Shown here: positions 41,958-51,874 of the stretch, one piece after another
Position numbering within the stretch: position 1 is the first letter of the stretch
How the letters are laid out: each line of letters starts with the position of its first letter
Source of the DNA: Streptomyces pinistramenti
Lineage (GTDB): Bacteria; Actinomycetota; Actinomycetes; Streptomycetales; Streptomycetaceae
NCBI RefSeq assembly: GCF_020564935.1
Contig: NZ_JAJCXB010000037.1
Span: 1 to 64,000 of the forward strand
Direction: 5' to 3'
DNA length: 64,000 bases
Program-made: the position numbers and the translations under genes
The notes under the pieces: generated by a model
The model's input: the letters and a program-made list of their open reading frames with translations, nothing else
Told to the model about the DNA's origin: nothing
Database searches by the model: none

Positions 41958-42035
41958 ACCAGGGAGGTTATCCGTACGTGCGTCCGAGCACGCCGCGGGG
42001 CCGCGCCGGGGCACGCGGACGGCTCAGAGCCCGTG

Positions 42036-42818
42036 TCAGGCCGGCTCCGGTGGCCAGCTGCCCGGAGCCAGCACGCCCAGCACGTACGCCCTGGCGACCA
42101 GCGCGGTGCGGCCCTGCACCCGCCAGCGGCGGGACAGTCGCGACAGGTGGTAATTGACGCCGTCCACGGTCAGGCCCAGCGCCGTGCCGATCGACGCGGT
42201 CGTGGCGCCGCCGGCCGCCAGCGCCAGGATCCGGGCCTCGACCGGACTGGCCCGGCCGCGCGGCGGGGGCGGCGGCGCGGTGTCGCGCACCCGCAGCAGT
42301 GCCAGCAGGGCGGGCGGCCGCACCGACGGGTCGCCGACCGGATCGACCGTCAGCTCGCCCTCCCGCTCAAGATCCTGTGACCTGTCCCGCCAGCGCACCG
42401 CCACCGGATAGCGCGACCTGCGGCCCGCCCGGAGCGCCTCGGTCAGCCGGTCGAGCTGGGCGGTGTCACGGGGGTGGAAGAGGTCCAGCAGATTGCGGCC
42501 CGGCAGCCGGCCCGGGGCCGTGCCCCACTGCGCGGCCATCGCCGGATTGGCGATCAGCACCTTGCCGTCCGCCCGGCACACCGCGATCGGCATGGGGATG
42601 CGGTCGAGGAGGATGAGGAAATAGTTGCGCCAGGGGCCGTCCCGGTACGCGCCGCCCGTACCAGGGTGCGGCGCTGCCGGATCCTGGTGGCCCCCGCCGG
42701 GCACGGTGCCGTCGTCCGGGCCGCACATCGCGTCGCCCTCCGGGTCGTCCGGCCACGCGCCCAGGGGATGCCGCGGCCCGTCGCATCCGGCCGTGTCCGC
42801 GCCGGTTCCGTCGTCCAT
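42036..42818 (-). CDS. PAS-domain LuxR-type transcriptional regulator
   Basis: 260 residues. After a disordered acidic start, a PAS domain spans about 65-130 (RIPMPIAVCRADGKVLIANP, QWGTAPGRLPGRNLLDLF). The C-terminal HTH is ASPVEARILALAAGGATTAS and IGTALGLTVDGVNYHLSRLS. Such proteins sense a small ligand or redox state. It is divergent from the P450-reductase gene 115 bases away, which is its likely target. GAGGGG precedes ATG 42818. Confidence 0.86.
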   Translation of the reverse strand: MDDGTGADTAGCDGPRHPLGAWPDDPEGDAMCGPDDGTVPGGGHQDPAAPHPGTGGAYRDGPWRNYFLILLDRIPMPIAVCRADGKVLIANPAMAAQWGTAPGRLPGRNLLDLFHPRDTAQLDRLTEALRAGRRSRYPVAVRWRDRSQDLEREGELTVDPVGDPSVRPPALLALLRVRDTAPPPPPRGRASPVEARILALAAGGATTASIGTALGLTVDGVNYHLSRLSRRWRVQGRTALVARAYVLGVLAPGSWPPEPA

Positions 42819-42933
42819 GGCCCCTCGTCCGACCCTTCTCCGGCCCGCCGCAAGACCCGGCGGGAAGAATTCACTGCACAATCATGCAGCCGACCGGCCG
42901 TGACCTGCACACCGGGCCCATCACGCTGGAGAC

Positions 42934-45900
42934 ATGACCGACACGATCGCGCTCCACGACGACGCACCCGCAGGCGACGACGGCATACCGGTCGCCGACA
43001 TCTCGGCGGCCGGGCTCTCCTCGACGCCCGTCCAGACGACCATGGATCTCGCCCGTACCCACGGCCCGGTGTTCAAGCGCAAGCTCAACGACCGGGAGAC
43101 GATTTTCCTCTCCTCGCTCGATCTGGTCACCGAGGTCGCGGACGAGACCCGGTTCGCCAAGGGCGTGTCGGTCGTCCTGGAGGACGTACGGGAGTTCGCC
43201 GGTGACGGACTGTTCACCGCGTACAACGACGAGCCCAACTGGGCCAAGGCGCACGCCGTCCTGATGCCGGCCTTCGCGCTCGGCTCGATGCGCACCTACC
43301 ACCCGGCCATGCTCAAGGTCGCCCGCCGCGTGATGGCCGCCTGGGACCGCAGGGCGGCCGACGGCACCGCAGCCGATGTCGCGGACGACATGACCCGGAT
43401 GACCCTCGACACCATCGGACTGGCCGGATTCGGCTTCGACTTCGAGTCGTTCGCACGCGAAACCCCGCACCCGTTCGTCGAGTCGATGGTGCGCTGCCTC
43501 CGGTGGAGCATGACGAAGTTCGCCCGCGAGCCCGGCACCGACCATGCCGCCGACGACGCCGCCTTCCGCGTCGACGCCGACTACCTCGCGTCCGTCGTCG
43601 ACGAGGTCATCGAGGCCCGCACCGCGAGCGGCGTCAGCGGCGACGACGACCTCCTCGGCCTGATGCTCGGCGCCTCGCAGGGGACGGACGCCGGGCCCGC
43701 GCTCGACCTCGCCAACATCCGCAACCAGGTCATCACGTTCCTGATCGCGGGCCACGAAACCACCTCGGGCGCCCTGTCCTTCGCGCTGTACCACCTGCTC
43801 AAGGACCCGGTCGCGCTGCGCATGGTCCAGCGCGAGGCCGACGAACTCTGGGGCGACGAGACCGACCCCGACCCGTCCTTCGAGGACATCGCCCGGCTGC
43901 CGTTCACCCGCCAGGTCCTCAACGAGGCGCTGCGGCTGTGGCCCACCGCCGCGGCCTTCACCCGCCAGGCCCGCACCGACACCCTGCTCGGCGGCCGCTA
44001 CCCGGTCCGCGCCGGGCAGCAGGTCACGGTGCTCACGCCGATGCTGCACCGCGACCCGGTGTGGGGCGACAACCCCGAACTGTTCGACCCGTCCCGCTTC
44101 TGCCCCGAGGCCGAGGCGGCCCGCTCCCCGCACGCGTACAAGCCGTTCGGCACCGGTGAACGCGCCTGCATCGGACGGCAGTTCGCGCTGCACGAGGCCA
44201 CCATGCTGCTCGGCCTGCTGGCCCACCGCTACCGGCTGATCGACCACGACGACTACCAGCTGCGCATCAAGGAGACGCTCACCCTCAAGCCGGACGGCTT
44301 CACGCTGCGCCTCGCCGCCCGCACCCCCGCCGACCGCGCCGCGGTGCGCGCCGCCCTCGCGGTGCTCCCCGGAGGCACGCCGGACGCCGACGCGGCGCCC
44401 ACAGCCGACGAAGGGCTGCCCACCCGCGTCCCGCAGGGCACCGGGCTGCTGCTGTTGCACGGCACCAACTACGGCACCTGCCGCGAGTTCGCCGAGCGCC
44501 TCGCCGACGAGGCCACCGGGCTCGGCTTCGACACCGCCGTGGCACCGCTCGACGCGTACGCGGGCGCACTGCCCGCCGACCGCCCCACCGTGATCGTCGC
44601 CGCCTCCTACAACGGACAGCCCACCGACGACGCGGCCGCCTTCGTCCGGTGGCTGGACACCGCGCCCGACAGGGCCGCCGACGGAGTGTCGTTCGCGGTG
44701 CTCGGTGTCGGCGACCGCAACTGGGCGGCGACCTACCAGCACGTGCCCCTCCGGATCGACGACCGGCTCGCCGCGCTCGGCGGCGAACGGCTGCTGCCCC
44801 GCGCCGAAGCCGACGCGTCCGGCGATCTCACCGGCGCCGTCAAGGAGTTCGGCGCCGCGCTGCGCACCGAACTGCTGACCCGCCTCGGCGACCCGGCGAG
44901 CATCGGCGCGAGCGCCCCGGCCGACGAGAACGCCTGCTGCACCGTCACCGAGATCACCGGCGGCCCGCTGGACGCGCTCGCCGCCCGGCACGACGTCGTC
45001 CCGATGACCGTGACCGAGGCGTACGACCTGACCGCCCCCGGCAGGCCGCGGCCCAAGCGGTTCCTGCGGATAGCACTGCCCGACGGCACCTCCTACCGCA
45101 CCGCCGACCACCTCGCGGTCCTGCCGGTCAACCCGCCTGCCGCCGTCGACCGCGCCGCGCGCGCAGTCGGCGTCGACCCCTGGGCCCTCATCGCGCTGCA
45201 CGACGGCCGCCCCGGCCGCTCCGCGCTGCCCGTCGACCGGCCGCTGACCGTACGCGAACTCCTCACCCACCACCTGGAGTTGGGCGCGAGGCCCGCTCCC
45301 GGCGACCGGGTGAGGCTGGCGGCGCTCAACCCGTGCCCGCCCGAGAAGACCGCGCTGGAGAACCTCCCCGACGACGACCCGCGCACCCTCATCGACCTCA
45401 TCGAGGCCCACCCCGCGCTGCGCGAGGCCCTCACCTGGCCGGTGATCCTTGACCTGCTGCCGCCGCTGCGCACCCGGCACTACTCCCTGTCGTCCTCGCC
45501 CGCCGCCGACCCCCGCCACGCGGACCTGATGGTCTCGCTGCTGCCCGGCGGCACCGGATCGGGACATCTGCACACCCTGCGGCCCGGCGACACCGTCCTC
45601 GCCCGCGTACAGCCCTGCCGGGAGGCGTTCCGGCTCGATCCGGCCGACCCCGCCCCCGTCATCATGGTCGCGGCCGGCACCGGCCTGGCACCCTTCCGCG
45701 GCGCGGTCGCCGACCGCGTCGCCGCGGGCGCCACGCACCCCGCGCTGCTCTACTTCGGCTGCGACGACCCGGACGCCGACTTCCTGCACGCCGCCGAACT
45801 CACCGCGGCCGAAACGGCGGGCGCCATCGCCCTGCGCCCGGCCTTCAGCGCCAGGCCCGAACACGGCAGGCGCTACGTCCAGCACCGCATCGCCGCCGAG

Positions 45901-46104
45901 GCCGACGAGGTGTGGCAGCTGCTCCAGGACGGCGCGCGGGTGTACGTGTGCGGCGACGGCAGCCGGATGGCGCCCGGCGTACGGGCCGCCTTCCGCGAGG
46001 TGCACGCGGCCCGCACCGGCGCGTCCCCGGCGGAATCCGACGCGTGGCTGCGCGAGTTGACCGCGTCAGGCCGCTACATCGAGGACGTCTACGCGGCGGG
46101 CTGA
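42934..46104 (+). CDS. Self-sufficient cytochrome P450-reductase fusion, CYP102 (P450 BM3) type
   Basis: 1056 residues. The heme domain (1-460) has AGHETT in the I helix, ExxR in NEALRLW, and Cys412 in FGTGERACIGRQF. The FMN domain starts near 505 with LLLHGTNYGTCREF and VGDRNWAATYQ. The FAD/NADPH domain carries RHYSLSSS near 847, VAAGTGLAPFRGA near 912 and VYVCGDGSRMAPGV. Like P450 BM3 it should oxidise fatty acids or similar chains with NADPH and no partner. GGAG precedes ATG 42934. The FMN loop reads GTNYGT rather than GSNTGT. Confidence 0.95.
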   Translation: MTDTIALHDDAPAGDDGIPVADISAAGLSSTPVQTTMDLARTHGPVFKRKLNDRETIFLSSLDLVTEVADETRFAKGVSVVLEDVREFAGDGLFTAYNDEPNWAKAHAVLMPAFALGSMRTYHPAMLKVARRVMAAWDRRAADGTAADVADDMTRMTLDTIGLAGFGFDFESFARETPHPFVESMVRCLRWSMTKFAREPGTDHAADDAAFRVDADYLASVVDEVIEARTASGVSGDDDLLGLMLGASQGTDAGPALDLANIRNQVITFLIAGHETTSGALSFALYHLLKDPVALRMVQREADELWGDETDPDPSFEDIARLPFTRQVLNEALRLWPTAAAFTRQARTDTLLGGRYPVRAGQQVTVLTPMLHRDPVWGDNPELFDPSRFCPEAEAARSPHAYKPFGTGERACIGRQFALHEATMLLGLLAHRYRLIDHDDYQLRIKETLTLKPDGFTLRLAARTPADRAAVRAALAVLPGGTPDADAAPTADEGLPTRVPQGTGLLLLHGTNYGTCREFAERLADEATGLGFDTAVAPLDAYAGALPADRPTVIVAASYNGQPTDDAAAFVRWLDTAPDRAADGVSFAVLGVGDRNWAATYQHVPLRIDDRLAALGGERLLPRAEADASGDLTGAVKEFGAALRTELLTRLGDPASIGASAPADENACCTVTEITGGPLDALAARHDVVPMTVTEAYDLTAPGRPRPKRFLRIALPDGTSYRTADHLAVLPVNPPAAVDRAARAVGVDPWALIALHDGRPGRSALPVDRPLTVRELLTHHLELGARPAPGDRVRLAALNPCPPEKTALENLPDDDPRTLIDLIEAHPALREALTWPVILDLLPPLRTRHYSLSSSPAADPRHADLMVSLLPGGTGSGHLHTLRPGDTVLARVQPCREAFRLDPADPAPVIMVAAGTGLAPFRGAVADRVAAGATHPALLYFGCDDPDADFLHAAELTAAETAGAIALRPAFSARPEHGRRYVQHRIAAEADEVWQLLQDGARVYVCGDGSRMAPGVRAAFREVHAARTGASPAESDAWLRELTASGRYIEDVYAAG

Positions 46105-46228
46105 TCCGCACCCCGGCGCGCTGTTTCCCGGCCGCCCCGGCGGGCCCGCGGGTACGTTGACCCGATATCCGCAGGCCCGCCGGGGCCGCACACCCGCCGG
46201 CCCCGGCCGGCCCCGGACAGGGGAGCGC

Positions 46229-47407
46229 ATGACCGAGAAGGCCCTGATCATCGGCGGCGGCATCGCGGGAGCGGTGACCGCGATGGCCCTGCACAAGGCG
46301 GGCATCGAGTCGGAGATCTTCGAGGCGTACCCGACCGGCGCCGATGACGTCGGCGCCTTCCTCGTGGTCTTCACCAACGGCCTCGAAGCGCTGCGGGTCA
46401 TCGACGCACACGGCCCCGTCGTCGACCACTCCTTTCCGGCCCTGCGGGTCGCACTCATCGGCGAGGACGGCGCGCTGCGCGGGGAGCGGCCGATCTCCGG
46501 CATCGGCGAGGGCGCCGCGCTCGGCCCCCGCACCCTGCGCCGGGCCACGCTCTACCGCGTGCTGCACGACGAGGCCGCCCGCCGCGGCATTCCCGTCCGG
46601 CACGGCAAGCGGCTGGTCGGCGCCGAGACGGTCAGCGGCCCGCACGGCGACCGGATCGTGGCGTCCTTCGCCGACGGCAGCACCGCCGAAGGCGACGTCC
46701 TGATCGGCGCCGACGGGCTGCACTCGGCCACCCGCACCCTCATCGACCCGCAGGCCCCGCGGCCCCGCTACACCGGCCAGAACACCGTCTGCGGCTACGC
46801 GCACGGCATCGACACCCCGCTCGCGCCCGAGACCTACACCATGATCGCCGGGAAGCGCGCCTTCCTCGGCTGCACCCGGGCCCCCGACGGCGACGTCTGG
46901 TGGTTCGCCAACGTCCCCGGCGACGAACTGACCGGGGACGACGCCGCCCGCACCCCCGCCGCCTGGCGCTCCCGCGTGGCCGAGCTCTTCGCGGACGACG
47001 CCACCCCGGCCGCCGCCATCGTCCGCGCCACCGGCGACAGCGTCATCGCCTCCAACTCCTACGACCTCGCCACCACGCCCACCTGGCACAACGGCTCCAT
47101 GGTCATCCTGGGCGACGCCGCCCACGCGGCCGCGCCCAACGCCGCCCAGGGCGCCTCGATGGCCATCGAGGACGGCGTGGTGCTCGGCCGTGCGCTGCGC
47201 GACCACGCCGACCCGCGCGCCGCGTTCGCCGCGTTCGATGAACTGCGGCGCGACCGTGTCGAGAAGGTCGTGGCCACCAGCGCGGGCCTGGCCGGACGGG
47301 CCGGCACGCCGGACGGCACCCGCGCCCGTGAGGTCGAGGCCCGTCGCGCGGAACGTGGCGGCGCGGGCGCGTCCGACTGGCTGACGGGTTACCGCATCAC
47401 CTGGTGA
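46229..47407 (+). CDS. FAD-dependent monooxygenase (aromatic hydroxylase type)
   Basis: 392 residues. LIIGGGIAGAVTAMALHKAG binds the FAD ADP part, VLIGADGLHSATRTL is the DG motif, and VILGDAAHAAAPNAAQGASM the GD motif, in the UbiH/PHBH order. It uses NAD(P)H and oxygen. GGGGAG precedes ATG 46229. It follows the P450 fusion by 124 bases in the same direction and may share its regulation. Substrate unknown. Confidence 0.92.
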   Translation: MTEKALIIGGGIAGAVTAMALHKAGIESEIFEAYPTGADDVGAFLVVFTNGLEALRVIDAHGPVVDHSFPALRVALIGEDGALRGERPISGIGEGAALGPRTLRRATLYRVLHDEAARRGIPVRHGKRLVGAETVSGPHGDRIVASFADGSTAEGDVLIGADGLHSATRTLIDPQAPRPRYTGQNTVCGYAHGIDTPLAPETYTMIAGKRAFLGCTRAPDGDVWWFANVPGDELTGDDAARTPAAWRSRVAELFADDATPAAAIVRATGDSVIASNSYDLATTPTWHNGSMVILGDAAHAAAPNAAQGASMAIEDGVVLGRALRDHADPRAAFAAFDELRRDRVEKVVATSAGLAGRAGTPDGTRAREVEARRAERGGAGASDWLTGYRITW

Positions 47408-47461
47408 GCCGGCCCGCCGGAGCGGGGGAGCGCGTCCCCGGCTCCGGTGCGCCACATCGCT

Positions 47462-47483
47462 GCCGGAGCCTGTGCGCTCCGGC
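47462..47483. terminator. Hairpin between convergent genes
   Basis: GCCGGAGC (47462-47469) and GCTCCGGC (47476-47483) form a perfect 8-bp stem with a 6-base loop between the monooxygenase stop and the DUF2165 stop. Confidence 0.6.
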
Positions 47484-47491
47484 GCAGACCG

Positions 47492-48004
47492 TCAGGTCCG
47501 CCGCCCCTCCGCCGCCGCGAGCTGCACCACCAGCAGGGCGATGCCCGCGACGGTGAAGTTGCGGGTGGCGGCGTCCGTCCCGTTCCAGTCCTTCGACTGC
47601 CACATCGCGAACCACTCACCGCCGACGGCGAGGAATCCGGCCCCGAACAGCACCAGCACCATCAGCAGCCCCAGCGTGGACAGCAGCCGCCCCTTTCCTC
47701 CCTCGTGCCGTATCCGTACGGCCCACCACGCCGCTCCCACGGCCAGCAGCAGCGCGGCCGCGGTCTCCCACGCGATGACCGCCAGATACGCCACGTCAGC
47801 CGCCCTGTGCGAGGTGATCGCCCGCCACATCAGGTCCTTGTCCTTGAACGTCGTGTCCATGGCCAGGACGTGGCGTACGAACGCCTGGTTCGTGCCGAAG
47901 TCGGTGATGTTGCCGAATGCGACCAGCGCCATGTACAGCGCCACTGTTGCGGTCAGCACCACCGCGGCGAGTGGCAGCCCGGTGCGCGGTTTCCGGTCGG
48001 TCAT
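47492..48004 (-). CDS. DUF2165 small integral membrane protein
   Basis: 170 residues with four transmembrane helices. The loop NITDFGTNQAFVRHVLAMDTTF after the first helix is the DUF2165 hallmark, and GGEWFAMWQSKDWNGTDAA between helices 3 and 4 is also conserved. GGAGG precedes ATG 48004. Function unknown. Confidence 0.88.
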   Translation of the reverse strand: MTDRKPRTGLPLAAVVLTATVALYMALVAFGNITDFGTNQAFVRHVLAMDTTFKDKDLMWRAITSHRAADVAYLAVIAWETAAALLLAVGAAWWAVRIRHEGGKGRLLSTLGLLMVLVLFGAGFLAVGGEWFAMWQSKDWNGTDAATRNFTVAGIALLVVQLAAAEGRRT

Positions 48005-48226
48005 GGGTCCTCCAAAGGTCGTCCGGCCCGCGAAGCCGGCCGGTGCAGCCCTGATGGTGCCCCGATGATCATGCCGACGGGAAGCCGGGACGTGCCGGAG
48101 CGCGCCGCGACCCGCCCGCCACACCGTCAACTCCCGTACGCTGCTGCCCATTCGGCCGACGGCCGACCGGGCGCGGGACCGCACAGTGTCCGCACGGCCG
48201 GGGTTTCCAGACGGAGAGCGGGACAG

Positions 48227-49264
48227 ATGAACAAGGTGCGGTGTGGGGCAGCGGTCGCCGTCGCGGCGGCCGCGCTGATCGTGGTGAGCGCGCCGGCGGG
48301 CGCGGAGCCGGCCGCGGCGACGTACGCCGGCAGCACGAGCGTGGGGGTCCACAACGCCTACGAGAAGGACAAGTACCCGTACTTCGCGGACGCGCTGGAC
48401 TCCGGCGCCGCGCTGCTCGAACTCGACGTCTGGACCAACGGCTTCGGCTCGTCCTGGCGCGTCTCGCACAGCAACCCCCTGGGCAGCAACAGCAACTGCG
48501 TCAACGCGTCCCGCGCCTCCGATCTGCGCACCAAGGACCGCAACCAGGACCTCGGCGGCTGCCTCGCCGACATGCGGGCCTGGCACGACGCACACCCGGG
48601 CCACCGCCCGATACTCGTCAAGGTCGAGATGAAGGACGGCTTCAACGCCAAGGGTGGCCGGGGCCCCGCCGAGTTCGACGCCCTGGTCCGCCGGCAACTC
48701 GGCGACGCCGTCTACGGCCCCGGAGACCTGACCGCCGGGCACGCCACCCCGGACGAGGCGGCGCAGGCCGGCGGCTGGCCCGACCGGTCGGCGCTGGCCG
48801 GCAAGTTCCTGATCGAGCTGATCCCCGGCACCGTCGAGGAGAAGAACCCGCTCGACCACCTCTGGACGGACGTCGAGTACGCCACCCACCTCAAGGACCT
48901 GGCGGCACAGGGGCAACTGGCCCGGTCGACGGCCTTCCCCGCGGTGCACGGCGCGGCGCCCGGCGACCCCCGCGAGCGGTACCAGGACCGCGCCCTGCGC
49001 CCCTGGTTCGTGGTCTTCGACGGCGATGCGGCGACCTACCTCAAGGACGGCATCGACACCGCCTGGTACGACACCCGCCACTACCTTCTCGTGATGACGG
49101 ACGCGCACAAGGTGCCGCCGGAGATCGACGGCACCCGGCCGACCGAGGCCGCGGCGCTGGCCCGGGTGGGCCAACTCGCCGCCGCCCATGCCAGTTTCGC
49201 CACCGCAGACTGGTACCCGCTGCCGTCCGTCCTCCGGACGGTGCAGCCGCGCGGCGGCGCCTGA
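48227..49264 (+). CDS. Secreted calcium-dependent-type PI-specific phospholipase C
   Basis: 345 residues. A signal peptide covers about 1-27 (AAVAVAAAALIVVSAPAGA). STSVGVHNAYEKDKYPYFAD holds the first catalytic His, LLELDVW the metal-binding acidic residues and WRVSHSNPLG the second His. PILVKVEMKDGF and WFVVFDGDAATYL are later barrel strands. It resembles Streptomyces calcium-dependent PI-PLC and would cleave phosphoinositides outside the cell. ATG 48227 follows GGAGAGCGGG. Confidence 0.88.
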   Translation: MNKVRCGAAVAVAAAALIVVSAPAGAEPAAATYAGSTSVGVHNAYEKDKYPYFADALDSGAALLELDVWTNGFGSSWRVSHSNPLGSNSNCVNASRASDLRTKDRNQDLGGCLADMRAWHDAHPGHRPILVKVEMKDGFNAKGGRGPAEFDALVRRQLGDAVYGPGDLTAGHATPDEAAQAGGWPDRSALAGKFLIELIPGTVEEKNPLDHLWTDVEYATHLKDLAAQGQLARSTAFPAVHGAAPGDPRERYQDRALRPWFVVFDGDAATYLKDGIDTAWYDTRHYLLVMTDAHKVPPEIDGTRPTEAAALARVGQLAAAHASFATADWYPLPSVLRTVQPRGGA

Positions 49265-49315
49265 GGCCGGGCGGCCGGTGCCGGGTGCCCGCGACCACGG
49301 CGCCCGGCCGGCGGC

Positions 49316-50800
49316 CTACTTCTTCAGCTGCGGCCTGCGGCTGAGATACAGCTGAGTGCCTTCGGCGAGGCCGGACGTCACGGCCTGCGGGTTGTTCCTG
49401 AGCCACTCAAGGGTGTCGGCCGACGAAGGGATCTGGGGCACGATCTTGTACTGGCTGAGGTAGGCGGCGGTCCGCTCCAGCAGCTTGCTGGAGTTGATGT
49501 TGATGGCCGGGCCGAAGGCGGCGAGTATGCCCTTCGGGGTACGCGAGTAGGAGGCGAGGTGCTGGAACTCGATGGCCAGCGCCTTCTGCTCCGGCGAGAT
49601 CGAGGAACTGCTCAGGGCCGACACCAGAGAGCTGAACGGCTTCTCGTCCACGGCGTAGTGGTCGCCGAGCGCCAGCTTCGCGCCCGCTGCCGCCTCGACG
49701 CCGAAGGCCCGCAGCTCGGCGGCCAGGTGGCCGATTTTCTTGTTCTGCTCCGTGTCGTCCGCGTACTTCACCCCCTTGTCGGCGGGGAAGCGCTTGTTGA
49801 TGAAGTCCACCGCGTGCTGCAGCTCGTGCGTCAGCGTCGTGGCGAACTCCCGCAGTACCGCGGGGCCCGCGCCCTCGGCAGGCGGCTGGATGGCGAGGCT
49901 TCCGCTGCCCCCGTCGGCCCTGAACGACGCGCGTGCGCCGCTCACCGACGGCGGCTGCTCCTGGAAGTACACCTCGCGCCCGCCCTGTTCCACCTGCTTG
50001 ACCAGGTCCAGGAAGGGCGCCTCGAAACCCTCGGCTCCCGCCCCTCGCTCCGTCGGCGGGAAGAGGCTCATGAACTGCTCGTTCTTGATGTACTTCGCCG
50101 ACCACGCCCCGTATTCGAGCTTGCGCTGCACCGGTCCTGTGCCCGGCGCCTGGGAAGCGGGCTCCGATGCCGGCTCCGCCGCCCGGTCGGCCGCCTGCGG
50201 GGCCGGGCCCTGCATGACTTTGGTGGCGTTCTCCTCCGCAGCGCGCTCGTACCGGTCCGACGGATCGCTCATCGTGAGCCCGTCACTGTGGTCCGTCCCC
50301 GCCACCGGACCCTGCCGCTGCTGGATGACATGGGTCAGTTCGTGCGCGAGCGTGTGCCGGTCCGCGCCGCCCGACCCGATCACGATGTGGCTGCCCGAGG
50401 TGTAGGCGCGGGCGCCGATCTCGGATGCGGAGCGCTGCGCGGTGATGTCGGTGTGCAGGCGTACGTCCGAGAAGTCGGCGCCGAGGCGGGACTCCATCTC
50501 CTCGCGGACCGGCCCGTGCAGGGGCTGCCCGGACCCGCGCAGGACGTCGTGGACGGTGGAGCGCTGCACCACGGGCGCCTCCTGGTGACCGCAGCCGGCG
50601 CCGTGCCGGTGCCGCGCCTCGTCCACCAGGCGGGCCGCCGCGGCATTGCCGATGCTGCGCTGCAACGCGAACATCGCCGCGGCGGACGGCTCCGCGCCGC
50701 CGGTCACGCCGTGGCCGGGCGCAGCGGTGGGCGCGGGCGCACGCGAGGTCCGGCGGAACTCGGCGGTATCGGAACGCTTTCCGGGATCCTGCGCGCGCAT
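49316..50800 (-). CDS. DUF4157 protein with a second metallopeptidase-like domain
   Basis: 494 residues. Near 45 is LQRSIGNAAAARL, a recurrent motif of this group. The DUF4157 domain covers about 82-200, with ADFSDVRLHTD and the metal-binding AHELTHVIQQ (HExxH 153-157). A Pro/Ala linker leads to a second region whose TTLTHELQHAVDF gives another HExxH (325-329), followed by AELRAFGVEA, a possible third-ligand helix. DUF4157 is widely found with extracellular contractile injection systems and toxins; no such system is here. No signal peptide is visible. It converges on one PLC gene and follows the other. Confidence 0.86.
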   Translation of the reverse strand: MRAQDPGKRSDTAEFRRTSRAPAPTAAPGHGVTGGAEPSAAAMFALQRSIGNAAAARLVDEARHRHGAGCGHQEAPVVQRSTVHDVLRGSGQPLHGPVREEMESRLGADFSDVRLHTDITAQRSASEIGARAYTSGSHIVIGSGGADRHTLAHELTHVIQQRQGPVAGTDHSDGLTMSDPSDRYERAAEENATKVMQGPAPQAADRAAEPASEPASQAPGTGPVQRKLEYGAWSAKYIKNEQFMSLFPPTERGAGAEGFEAPFLDLVKQVEQGGREVYFQEQPPSVSGARASFRADGGSGSLAIQPPAEGAGPAVLREFATTLTHELQHAVDFINKRFPADKGVKYADDTEQNKKIGHLAAELRAFGVEAAAGAKLALGDHYAVDEKPFSSLVSALSSSSISPEQKALAIEFQHLASYSRTPKGILAAFGPAININSSKLLERTAAYLSQYKIVPQIPSSADTLEWLRNNPQAVTSGLAEGTQLYLSRRPQLKK

Positions 50801-50956
50801 GGGGGCCTTTCGGGCGGAGGTACAGCAGCGGTCCCGCCATGCCTACTCCCGCGGGGCCGCATCGGGAAGACCCCGCGGGGCACACCTCGGTGCCCTATCG
50901 CGCAACGTGCGGCGGGCGGCACGGTGAGGCCGGGCCGCCCGCCGCCCGCCCGCCGA

Positions 50957-51874
50957 TCAGGCCAGGGCCCCGCCGATGTTGTGCCGGATCAGCGTCTCCG
51001 CCAGGCCGAACTCGTTCGGGAAGTCCATCGGCACGATGCCGAGACCCTGCCAGCCGCTGCCTTCCGATCCCTCCAACAGGCTCTTGACCTGCGGGTTGAG
51101 CCGGTCCGCGTTGGAGCGCGGCGGAAGCAGGGCCGCGGTGCTGACGTAGTTGACGAACAGCTTGCCCGGCTCGGCGACGGCCTTGCGGAACTGTGCCTCG
51201 ATCTTCGGCCACTTCCCGAACGGCTCGGTCATGTAGTCGTCCTGGATGTCGAACAGCTCAGGGTCGGCGTACCGCACGCCCGGCATCCCGTCGGCGTCCG
51301 CCAGCAGCACGACCCGGCCCCTGGCCTCGCCCAGCGCGGGCAGCCCGCCGTCCAGCCGGAACAGCGAGCGGTAGCCCTTGCCGTCCAGATAGATGTCGAA
51401 GATCCGGCGGAACTCCTCGGCGGAGACCTCGGAGTACTCCTGCTGGACCCGCATCAGCACGGTCTCCGACGGGTGCGCCCGCAGGAAGTCCCGGCAGGCG
51501 TTGAGCACGTCGCCGAACATCAACTCCTGGTAGAAGGCGCCGTGATGGATGGCGAAGACGTCGTCGATGGCCCGGCAGCGGACGTCGAGGAAGCGGATGC
51601 CGGAGGCCAGTTGCGCGTCGACCGTGGTGTTCTGGCAGGCGACCCAGGGGCCGCCGAACCGGGCGCCGGAGTCGTGGCTTCCGGGAATGCTGAGCCGCTG
51701 TACGGGAGTTGCGTCGCCGACCGCTGACATCCAGTCCAGCGCCGACACCGTGGCCGTGCGGCGCTCGGCGGCCGAAGCGGAGGACCCGCCGCCGCCCACC
51801 CCCACCAGCACACCGGCCGCCGAAAGGCCGGCCGCCCCTCTGAGGAAACCCCGCCGATCCAGCCCCATCCCCAT
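50957..51874 (-). CDS. Tat-exported PI-PLC X-domain protein
   Basis: 305 residues. LDRRGFLRGAAGLSAAGVL is a twin-arginine signal. RLSIPGSHDSGARF and FAIHHGAFYQEL supply the two catalytic histidines of bacterial PI-PLC; FLDVRCR carries the acidic partner and SETVLMRVQQEYSE the later strand. It is metal-independent in known relatives. AGGGGTGG precedes ATG 51874. A second, unrelated-subfamily PI-PLC lies 1.7 kb away. Confidence 0.9.
   Translation of the reverse strand: MGMGLDRRGFLRGAAGLSAAGVLVGVGGGGSSASAAERRTATVSALDWMSAVGDATPVQRLSIPGSHDSGARFGGPWVACQNTTVDAQLASGIRFLDVRCRAIDDVFAIHHGAFYQELMFGDVLNACRDFLRAHPSETVLMRVQQEYSEVSAEEFRRIFDIYLDGKGYRSLFRLDGGLPALGEARGRVVLLADADGMPGVRYADPELFDIQDDYMTEPFGKWPKIEAQFRKAVAEPGKLFVNYVSTAALLPPRSNADRLNPQVKSLLEGSEGSGWQGLGIVPMDFPNEFGLAETLIRHNIGGALA

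Noticed and set aside
42871..46005. Over 1000-codon leftward frame opposite the P450-reductase fusion
   Set aside because: High-GC antisense shadow; the P450, FMN and FAD motifs on the plus strand are decisive.
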